Shown here: in pieces, positions 55,678 to 64,000 of the stretch | Numbering within the stretch: position 1 is the first letter of the stretch | Layout of the letters: each line of letters opens with the position of its first letter | Assembly (NCBI GenBank): GCA_948470475.1 | Contig: OX419346.1 | Location: forward strand, 439,501-503,500 | Reading direction: 5' to 3' | DNA length: 64,000 bases | Source: Galaxea fascicularis | Taxonomy: Eukaryota; Cnidaria; Anthozoa; Scleractinia; Euphylliidae | Program-made: the position numbers and the translations under genes | The notes under the pieces: model-generated | The model's database searches: none | Seen by the model: the letters and a program-made list of their open reading frames with translations, nothing else | What the model was told of the DNA's origin: nothing

Positions 55678-58600
55678 CAACCGATATCAGCAGATACTTA
55701 CTTAGTCCAGTGATGGGATTAGATTATTGATAAAAGTGAAGATTGAATGTGAAAAGGGTAGTTGCTTTAACATAAAACCATGTATGTCGCATATTGACAT
55801 CGAATGCGTTAATTAAAGAAAATGATCAGAAAGATTCCAGTTAGGATGACATTAAACCTTGGAATAATTTAAACTTTCCGTTAACGTGAATTCGATGCCT
55901 AGTAAATATAAAGAGCGGTGCAAAAGAATGAGTCTAAATAAAGAAAGTTTTCTTGCGAAGTGGACACGTAGACTACGAACAGTCGCTACTGTTTCGTAAT
56001 GATAGGAAACTGGGCACAGTTTGTGCACACCTGTCCTTTATCATGCCTTCACTCCCTTTACCATCCCTCAGATACATATCGGACTCCTAGTGGAGGCCAG
56101 TAGGTAGACGGTGTTTTTAACGGGGAAGCCTTTGGTTTGATAGCCAGATAATCGGATTTGTCTCTGGCCGCAGCCTCGTGTGACCACTGTTATGCGTTGT
56201 GTCCTGCCTTTTCATAAGCGATGAAAATTAACCGGGAAAACACTGCATGCGGTTTTCAAATTACCAAATGTTCAAAATAAGCCAGAGTTTAGCGAATGAA
56301 AAAAAAAATTCATTTTGCGTTGAATACTTTATTACATTTTGCGTCCATGCTATTACAATTTGGAGATTCTTATTTCCGATCATTTGCGGCGCATTGAACA
56401 TGCCTTATGCGCCACTAGCGCTAGGAAGATTGCCTGGAGCCGTGATTACAGTGACTTGCTAATCAGCTAAGACGTTACTTAAAGAGGGGGCGGGAAACCA
56501 GCCTCTCTAAATATTGAGGCAAACAAACCCTCTGAACTGAGCAGCTGATTGAAGACATCAATATTTTATCAACTGATGACGCATCAGTTTTAAGTATGCA
56601 TAAAGCACTGGTTTGGCGCCTTTTGTCAATTCAGACTAAAGCCCGATCAAATAATAGACAAGCACTTCGACTATAAATCATCGAGTGGGCTGACTCGTCC
56701 TCTGTTGTGTCCTGCTCAAATATTAAAATGGGTTAATAAGTTACATCTTCGCTTTCTCCGCGGTAGAGTATCTACTAAGATCTACTTGAAGACTGCTGCG
56801 TTTGAATTCAACAGATAAATTTTCACTACCATTCATTTTGACCTTACTAAGATTAGGAATAGTCCAAAAAGAATGCTGTTGAACACCACTTTTGGTTCAC
56901 ATTTGATTAATTTGTTTTCCGTTCTGTCAGTTTTCACAACGAGCCACTGTAACAACTTTCAAACGCCTCAGGGTCGTGCTTTGCTACTGTGGAAACGAAT
57001 TGTTGAGCTTCAAAAACATGAAACAGACCATTGGTTTTGAAATAAAGAGAGCAAACGAAAAGAAATTCATGATGCATTTCCCGCACTCCAAAGTTGTTGT
57101 CAACTTGAACTTGTCACCTGGCTACGCATATTCAAAAGTAGCTCTGCTCTGTTAATACTCCAGTAAATTAAGTCAAACTCCTTGTGTTCATTTTTCCCGT
57201 TACTGAAATGGTTGACGTAAATGTTTAAAGTAGATTTTTGCATGTTTGTGGTAAATTTTTGTCGTTGTCAAAGCTTAAACAATATAGTTCAAGCGGTTTA
57301 TTAATTATCAAAAGGGCACAAATTTCCGTAGAGTGAACATAAATGATGAGGCCACAACGTTGTGGTCAGCGCGCGTGACTGAATAGTGAGTGTCAGAAGT
57401 GGTCTCGCTTGAGTGGTCAACCTACAAACAAGAGACAACACTGAAGCTCTCAATTCACACGCCAGCTGGCTGAATTGCGCTCTCGTTGCTAGGATTTGTG
57501 ATTTGTGATGTAAGACTGCAACCATAAAGTATGTTGTCCTCAAAGTCAACGCCGGTGGGTGGAAGTATGAAGGTCCGTTTTGGAGTGAAGGCGTTAAATG
57601 CAGTGTGATAAAGATGGCGCCGTGCAGAAATTGAAAATGCATGCATAGTTGAGTAGTAGGTAAGCAGCGTTTGCTCTGTTGCAATCAAATTGCCTGAAAT
57701 GTCTTTTGTGTCCTAGAACTACAGTGTAGACGCTAAAATGTGCACGCTGTAAGATTTAACAGCTAGTGTATTTTTATTGATGCGTTTAATTCAGTAGACT
57801 CTTCCTGAGACAACTGTCTTGGTTCTCTTGGCTCCCAAAATTTGGGTAAATTGTTGACCGTCGTGAGTCTGACACAATTAATACTAACACTGAAACTGCG
57901 TTTCCTCGATAAAGACGAACTAAATGTATGCACTCTACGAACAACTGCTAAGCAGCTGTTGAAAACATGTGGACACGATGAATTGATTTACAAACAGCTG
58001 ACGTGATCCTGTAGAGGCAAAGTCATTTTGACGTTTTTAATATTGTATGGTCCATTATTACTGCACAATTTCAAATGTCTGTCCGTTGCATTGTTTAAAA
58101 AGAAAGTTAAACGCCTTTGATAGGTTTTGGCCTTCTTTTGAATTTGTTGCCAATGGGGTAGACGAGCTGAGCTGGGCTTGATAAAGCGAACCAAACTGAC
58201 TATCAAGTCAAATATTTAACCTATGTTGATGCAGGAATTGGTAGCTTTTTTCTCTTTTGTTGTTTAGCTTGGAATTCAGTATAAACTGCAAAATTAGAGT
58301 AAATTCGTGTAAAAAAGAATTGTCGCCTTCCCATAGGTAAATAACATTTTTTATCCTGTCCATTTCTGTATTAAAGGAATTTATGTTGTAGTGCTTGTAG
58401 CAGGAGTCATGAGATGTTTATCAGAGTAAAATCATTTCAGTCCAAATTGGCTGAGCAGCTGTGCAGCAGCAAGAATTGTCTAGAAAACGTTGCGCGAACT
58501 CAAATATGCTGATGCAAGGTCATGAAAAAACAATGTAAATATTGAATTGAAATCACACAAGTGAGCAACAACAAGACACGCAGCAGTGACTCAATTGTAA

Positions 58601-59288
58601 ACAGTGAGAAGGCGTTTTGAACAGTAAACACATTTTTTGTTCAGGAATCACTTGAAACACAAGAATCGTTGAAACCGACTATTACTTGACTAAATGTAAG
58701 ACAACTTATTGTTTGGAATTAGTGTTACCTCATAGAAACCTACTTCAATCTGTTTCAATACAATTTGTTTTGCATTTTCCTGTTTGTTTATCCCGTAAAT
58801 ACGAAATTCCAAATTATTCTCGAACGTTCATTTGTTTTGAGTACTGATCTAAATCCATCAAGCAATGCGGTGTAACAAAGTTAAACCCTCTAAAAAACAG
58901 TTGGTTTCGAAAATTGATCGTTATTCTCTTTTCATTGAGGTGTGGTGCAAGTCTACCAAGGTCTTATCTGTTAGCTCTTGGTCATGTTGCCTTCATATGT
59001 GATAAAACCTGTCCAAATTGCGCTGTCTATCACGTAATCACACCCCACTCCCTTTTTACCATAATGCCTTCACCTCGTATACATGAAAAGTATCCATTTG
59101 CCCCGTAATTTATTTTACCTCATTAAAGGGCTTGGTGGGCGCGAATCCAACGCCGCTTGAAACTTAAGGTGGCCTCTAAGATGGTAACCAGACAAATTGA
59201 GGTTTCCATTACAGACGTCTGTCTCAAACACTGCTTTCAGTTAATTATAAAGGGTTTCACCATGTGTCATAATTTCTTTCTGCAGTTG
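55678..59288. other. Intergenic and 5' flank of the ankyrin gene
   Basis: No supportable gene. The last part (59264-59285, TTCTTTCTGCAG acceptor ending at 59285) is probably intronic, so a non-coding first exon of the ankyrin gene should lie upstream. Other ORFs here are short. Confidence 0.5.
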
Positions 59289-62200
59289 ATGGATCAAGTC
59301 GAGAGTCGAGACGAGCTTCGTTCCGCAAGAGGAACAAGTCTTAGCTCACTTGTGGGAATGAGCACCACATCTGACAGCGAGTTTTCTTTTTCATTCGAAG
59401 CAAATTTAGCTAATTTAATTCATGATTATCGGGCAAGTGAAGACAATGTATTTACGCCCAGTCCCAGGAATGCAAGAAGTGTGGGAAGTCTGGATTGTAT
59501 TGAGGACATTATCAAAGAATTAAAGCAGATCAAGGTTAACAAGCTTCAGACATGTGCACCAGAGAAAAGGGGTTTCATTAAGTCATTGACACCCCTGCAC
59601 ATAGCAGCAGCCTTAGGGGACGGACTAGCTATTAGACGACTAGTCAACGAAGGTGACTACGATGTGGATGCGATGTCAGTAGGACGGCAAACACCACTTC
59701 TAATGGCATGCTCTTCGGATCAAATTGATTCTATTCGCTTGCTGGTTCGTCTTGGTGCAGATGTGAACGCTTGTAGTGATAAAGGAATAACACCTTTGAT
59801 TTTGGCTTCTGTTAATGACGACAAGGATGCGATTCTTTTTCTGGTTAAGAGAGGCGCAAACGTTATGGGGAAAACGCCCTTGGGACAGACACCTCTTCAT
59901 TTTGCTGCATCACATGGCAGTACCATTGCTGTAAAAGAACTTTTACATCAAGGTAGTGACCCAGAAATAAGGACAAAAGATGGTTGTTCACCTCTTCATT
60001 TAGCAGTTCTGAATAGACATCCAAATACAATTAAAGAATTGGTAGAGAGCGGAAGCGATCTTGAAGCACAAGATCAATACGGATACAGTTCCGTCCACTA
60101 TGCAGTATTTTCTAGAAAAGCTGCCATAGTGAGAATGCTTGTCCAGAGGGAGGCTGATGTCAACGCGCCGGACGCACACGGGTTTACTCCCCTGCATTTC
60201 ACAGCTCTAACAAACTGCACTGAGGTCGGACAAGAGCTGATCAAACTAGGTGCTAAAGTTAATGCTCAGACTAAGGACGCCACCACACCTTTGATGATTG
60301 CAGCATATCATAATAGCGAAGATGGTGCAGGCTTACTTATAAACTGCGGGGCAAAAATCAATGCCAAACACAAAACTGGAAAGACGGCTCTTCATTTTGC
60401 GTCTATTAAGGGAAATGTTGAGTGCTCCAAGTTTCTAATCGATCAAGGTGCTGATGTCAATGCTATTGACAAAAGTGGCAACACACCATTACATCGTGCG
60501 TGCCAGTATGGACAACACAGAAGTGTGAAGGTGTTGTTACAAAGACGAATTAAAGTGAATGACAGGAATCGTAAAGGATTCACACCGCTGATGATTGCAT
60601 CCCATAGTGGTCATCTGAAATGTTGCAAGTACCTCATAAAAGCTGGTGCCAACGTACAGGCTTGCCATCAGACTAATAGAAACAGCAGCCTTTCCTTCGC
60701 ATCCGAAAGAGGTCATCTAAAAGTAGTCCGGCTACTTATTGATAGTGGCAGTGATGTGTCGATGAAAGACAAATGGGGACTGACAGCGCTGCACCGAGCT
60801 TCAAAGAATGGACACAAGGAGACAGTCCAATTCCTGGTCACTCGCGGTAGCAATCCGAATTGGCATGATGGATGGGGTTACACATCTCTACACAGAGCAG
60901 CAGAAAATGGCCATGTTGAGACAGTGACATTTCTGATCGACAGTGGCTCTAAAGTCTCCGCTGAAGACAAATGGAAGTTCACACCACTTCATCGATGCTC
61001 TAGCAATGGCCACATCAGTACTGCTCGAGTCTTGGTGCTAAATGACAGTGACGTACATGCAAAAGATCATTGGGGATACACAGCACTCCACAGGGCTTCG
61101 GAAAAGGGCAAGACAGACACAGCCAAGCTGCTCATTAGGAGCGGTAGTAATGTACGTGCCATTGACTTTCAAGGCTTTACTCCACTACACCGGGCCTCAC
61201 AAAATGGACATGCAGAGACTGCAAAGCTTTTACTTCGGGAGGGCAGCGACATAAAGGCTAGAACACATGCACTAGTTTTGTCATCCTCAAGCTTACGAAC
61301 CGCAGCAGCGTCACCTACCCTTGAAAAGAAGGTTGATCTAAGAGACGTCTCAAATTTTAATGGTCATACGTCACTGCATTTGGCATCTGAAAATGGACAC
61401 AAAGAAATGGTGGAGTTACTTTTAAGAGAAGGCGCTGATATTCATGCACTTGATTTCTGGAACTGTTTGGCTTTACACAGAGCATCTGAAAATGGCCATA
61501 CACCCGTCGTAGGATACTTAATTTCTCAGGGAAGTGACATTCATATCCCGGACAAATGGGGAAACACCTGCTTACACCGAGCGGCGCAAAATGGACATAC
61601 AAGTACAGTTGAAATTCTGTTGGCAAATGGTGCAAGTTCACACACAGTGGACCAATCAGGATCAACGCCGTTACACTGCTCTGCTAAGTATGGCCATAAA
61701 GACACAGTTCAAGTCCTGATTGTCAACGGAGGGAGCAATGTCCATGCTAAAGATCAGTGGGGATACACGAGTCTGCACCGTGCCGCCCAGAATGGCCATA
61801 CGCAGGTCGTGGAATGCCTTATTCACCACGGAAGCGATGTGAAAGCGTTGAATAAAGAGAACTCAAGTCCTTTGGTCCTCGCTGCTTACGGTGGGTTTAT
61901 AGACACATGTCGTGTTTTGATTGACAATGGCTGCACCGTAAATGATGCGATGAACAAAGGGCATACGGCACTGCATCTCGCGGCCCAAAATGGACACACA
62001 GACACCTGCGTGCTGATAGCAACACACGGTGGAGATGTACACGCTAAAGACTTCTGGGGACTGACGCCATTGCACCGGGCAGCACACAATAACCATAAGG
62101 AAACTATCGAAGCCTTGTTGACACATGGAAGTGACGTCACAGCAGCGGACAGATTCGAGTTTACAGCTTTACAGCGTGCTGCCCAAAGAGGTCACAGAGA

Positions 62201-62408
62201 GTCCATGGAGATCCTCACATCGCATACAATTGTTAAAATGAGAAGAAACACAACAATAGACCGAACAAGTACTGAACATGTTCACGTTGGAAAAGCGGAC
62301 TCTCCTTGTGACATCTGTAGGCTGATGGGACTTTATACCCTCTCCGAAGAAGCAGAGGACGATGATACTAGAAGACGAATTAGACGTCAGCGATTTCAGA
62401 CTATGTAG
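59289..62408 (+). CDS. Ankyrin-repeat protein (26 repeats, single coding exon)
   Basis: Predicted 1039 aa. The ATG at 59289 follows a strong acceptor (TTTCTTTCTGCAG, 59285), so the upstream in-frame ATG at 59157 is taken as intronic. Residues 1-98 are Ser-rich and not repetitive. Residues about 99-985 form 26 ankyrin repeats of 33 residues (TPLHxAAxxGH pattern). From repeat 12 on, many carry Trp at the turn before the next repeat (DKWG, DHWG, DFWG) and LHRA in the first helix. Repeat 17 is followed by a 30-residue Ser/Ala insertion. The C-terminal 55 residues include CDICRLMGLY and an Arg/Asp-rich end. Ankyrin stacks bind other proteins; no enzyme, membrane or death domain is present. The partner is unknown. 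Confidence 0.85.
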   Translation: MDQVESRDELRSARGTSLSSLVGMSTTSDSEFSFSFEANLANLIHDYRASEDNVFTPSPRNARSVGSLDCIEDIIKELKQIKVNKLQTCAPEKRGFIKSLTPLHIAAALGDGLAIRRLVNEGDYDVDAMSVGRQTPLLMACSSDQIDSIRLLVRLGADVNACSDKGITPLILASVNDDKDAILFLVKRGANVMGKTPLGQTPLHFAASHGSTIAVKELLHQGSDPEIRTKDGCSPLHLAVLNRHPNTIKELVESGSDLEAQDQYGYSSVHYAVFSRKAAIVRMLVQREADVNAPDAHGFTPLHFTALTNCTEVGQELIKLGAKVNAQTKDATTPLMIAAYHNSEDGAGLLINCGAKINAKHKTGKTALHFASIKGNVECSKFLIDQGADVNAIDKSGNTPLHRACQYGQHRSVKVLLQRRIKVNDRNRKGFTPLMIASHSGHLKCCKYLIKAGANVQACHQTNRNSSLSFASERGHLKVVRLLIDSGSDVSMKDKWGLTALHRASKNGHKETVQFLVTRGSNPNWHDGWGYTSLHRAAENGHVETVTFLIDSGSKVSAEDKWKFTPLHRCSSNGHISTARVLVLNDSDVHAKDHWGYTALHRASEKGKTDTAKLLIRSGSNVRAIDFQGFTPLHRASQNGHAETAKLLLREGSDIKARTHALVLSSSSLRTAAASPTLEKKVDLRDVSNFNGHTSLHLASENGHKEMVELLLREGADIHALDFWNCLALHRASENGHTPVVGYLISQGSDIHIPDKWGNTCLHRAAQNGHTSTVEILLANGASSHTVDQSGSTPLHCSAKYGHKDTVQVLIVNGGSNVHAKDQWGYTSLHRAAQNGHTQVVECLIHHGSDVKALNKENSSPLVLAAYGGFIDTCRVLIDNGCTVNDAMNKGHTALHLAAQNGHTDTCVLIATHGGDVHAKDFWGLTPLHRAAHNNHKETIEALLTHGSDVTAADRFEFTALQRAAQRGHRESMEILTSHTIVKMRRNTTIDRTSTEHVHVGKADSPCDICRLMGLYTLSEEAEDDDTRRRIRRQRFQTM

Positions 62409-62419
62409 CCTTTCTGCAA

Positions 62420-62670
62420 TTAACTCTCAATTTAGTGTCAAAGTATTTCTCGCTTTCTTTGGCTTTGATTTACTTTGTTTTCGAAACCAGTGAGAAGCAA
62501 GCTCAAAACCGATCGTGCCTTGCTTACGCCTTGCTTGCGCATATTTTCGGCCCAGGCCTCACTCTGGTCACATGTAATCGCTTCGAATCCTGGTCGGCTC
62601 ATGGCGCTGTTCGTGTGTAACTGGCCAGAGCAATCGCTTTGGTTTTGGTTTTACTCAACTTAATTGGCAA
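62420..62670 (+). repeat. Dispersed repeat family R1, copy D
   Basis: Begins about 12 bp after the ankyrin stop, so it probably lies in the 3' UTR. Diverged match to copy B (CTTTGATTTACTTTG, GAGAAGCAAG, CTTTGGTTTTGGTTTTAC), with imperfect ends. Confidence 0.5.
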
Positions 62671-63283
62671 AGTCTTTTAAAACATTGCTCGTTTTCTATG
62701 CAGTTAGCTAAGAGTGATCGAAGAAGCTTAATTCTTTTTGTCAATAACCTGAACTCAGACAAAATCAAACTAAAAAGAATTTATTAAGACAAAGATAATA
62801 TATAAAATATTTAAAAAAGCAGCCGAGAGGTGAGGAGCTAGAGTTCTTTTACATCTAACATGTTACGAAAGTAACATGGTATGCTCTCATACTAAAAATG
62901 GCTGCGGCATAAAATAGGCACTGAACTTAAAAAGCACTGAAAACGAAATATACTTTCGATGAACCTTGTGTCGGACCTAACTCAGTCTTTACTATAGGCT
63001 TTTCTAAGAAATACTAGCTCTGTGTTATCTGAAAGGGGGTTTATTATTTAACTAATGAACTCCAACGAGCATCTAGCTTTCTTTAGCTCGCGATCATTAG
63101 TGCGTCAGTTCTCAAGTTTTTTTAGACCAATCAGAATGTAAGGTTTACACCGTCCATTGCACTAATCGTCAAAGTACACGCTAATGTCGCATCGGACGAG
63201 TGTTTATCTGGTTTAACAAGCGGCCTATATTCCGCCTTTGCTCCTTTTCATCTGTCGGGAGCCTTCCTGCATCTTCAAATTTC
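62671..63283. other. Intergenic, convergent ends
   Basis: 3' flanks of the ankyrin gene (plus) and the fibrinogen-like gene (minus). Nothing else supported. Confidence 0.45.
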
Positions 63284-63837
63284 TTATCGAACAAATATTT
63301 GCCACGTGTCCCCTTGAGAGAGACGGTGGGGGGAATGGCGTGAATCATCACAAGCTAAGGATGATGTCTTAAAAAAGTTAATATAATGTTTACCATCCCA
63401 GAGAACTGGATCATTGTAAATCCGAGAATTGTATTTGTTTTTATAATAACCCCACTTGTCACACTCGGTGCTGTCGCCATCATTACCCCATTTATCACAG
63501 TTAGCAGCCAGGGTAGAATTGTCGTCTGGGAAGGTTTGAAACGATCCGCAAGCTTTTGGTTGAACTCGAGGATCTTCAATAAAATAACTCAAAACGCTTT
63601 CTCCTTTTGGATCTCTTTTCGTCATGATGTGAAAAATCCTTCCTGTGGACTTCTTGTGACAAAAGTATCGAATTTGTGTGAAGTTAATGAGTTGTTTAAA
63701 CTGGAATATGGCAGGGACGTCCACTCGAACGATCCCGCTGCTGTAGTTGCGAATCATTCTGTAGTCTTTCGCTTTGATTATTGGTGTAAGCAGCGTGAAG
63801 TTTGTAATTACAGTCTGTGCGATCAATGTCCAACCAC
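63284..63837 (-). CDS. Last exon of a fibrinogen-like secreted protein (partial)
   Basis: An acceptor (TATTTTTCGGCAG, minus strand, AG at 63839-63838) opens an exon that begins GGWTLIAQTV. It runs about 184 residues to a stop at 63284-63286. The GGWTL start, the Asp/Asn/Gly-rich GNDGDSTECDKWGYY segment and the ending GDTWQIFVR recall coral secreted proteins with a fibrinogen-C-like domain. Typical fibrinogen-C motifs further in are weak, so the family call is tentative. The Met at 63916 is not a start but read-through into the intron. Earlier exons, with any signal peptide, lie right of the window. An extracellular recognition role is inference only. Confidence 0.6.
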
Positions 63838-64000
63838 CTGCCGAAAAATATAAGAGGACGGCTTTGTAAAAAAAATATGGTGGTGTCTTTTGTTGTGAGT
63901 CCTCTTGGCTTTTCATTACAGAATCTATTTCAAATCTTGAGACGTTTTGTTTAAAAAAAAAAACCCTGCTTTTGTTAAAGAAAATGTTAGCTTTTATACT

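Noticed and set aside
63386..63853. 155-aa plus ORF
   Set aside because: Antisense shadow of the fibrinogen-like last exon.

Overview
The window looks like nuclear DNA of an anthozoan cnidarian, most likely a stony coral. The evidence is AT-rich sequence, short coding exons with GT-AG introns, very many short inverted-repeat (MITE-like) elements, several dispersed repeats that I recognise as abundant in coral genomes, and proteins resembling animal orthologues. No bacterial, organellar or viral gene block, rRNA, tRNA or CRISPR array was seen. Exon models were built by reading splice sites and checking reading phase by hand; no alignment or database search was run.

Layout. (1) 1-6.8 kb: three tandem, same-strand copies of an unrecognised 176-191 aa protein. 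Each has its coding sequence in one exon, and each ends in a Pro/Arg/Ser-rich tail and a CaaX-type prenylation box. (2) 6.8-9.8 kb: repeats only. (3) 9.8-20.5 kb: a divergent pair, CEP41 (minus, 13 exons, 371 aa predicted) and MEST (plus, 11 exons, 334 aa predicted), whose start codons are 137 bp apart. The same two genes are divergent neighbours in human. Their introns carry at least six inverted-repeat elements, three of them nested. (4) 23.3-28.8 kb: a 7-exon minus-strand F-box protein with CxxC clusters (616 aa). (5) 28.8-35.9 kb: a gene-poor stretch with a few MITEs.

(6) 35.9-37.4 kb: an NHL-repeat protein with an unrecognised helical N-terminus (minus). (7) 37.9-39.5 kb: a KIAA1958/Crypton-type tyrosine recombinase relative, broken in its N-terminal half but with the catalytic domain open. 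(8) 40.5-42.6 kb: a small secreted PAN/apple-like protein (minus). (9) 43.7-51.2 kb: a transposon-rich block with nested MITEs, an OTU-protease pseudogene split by a MITE, a 1.6-kb element with long terminal inverted repeats and 9-bp target duplications, and a 5'-truncated LINE. (10) 51.7-55.7 kb: a secreted FAD polyamine-oxidase-like gene whose second exon has no clean acceptor. (11) 59.3-62.4 kb: a 1039-aa protein with 26 ankyrin repeats in one coding exon. (12) 63.3-63.8 kb: the last exon of a fibrinogen-like secreted protein that continues beyond the window on the minus strand.

Most genes look like independent single-gene loci. The only functional coupling suggested by layout is the shared CEP41/MEST promoter interval. 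The most novel-looking set is the tandem CaaX family at the left edge. Its copies share a core of about 150 residues but end in boxes predicted to take different prenyl groups (CNIL, CNIL, CNVM).
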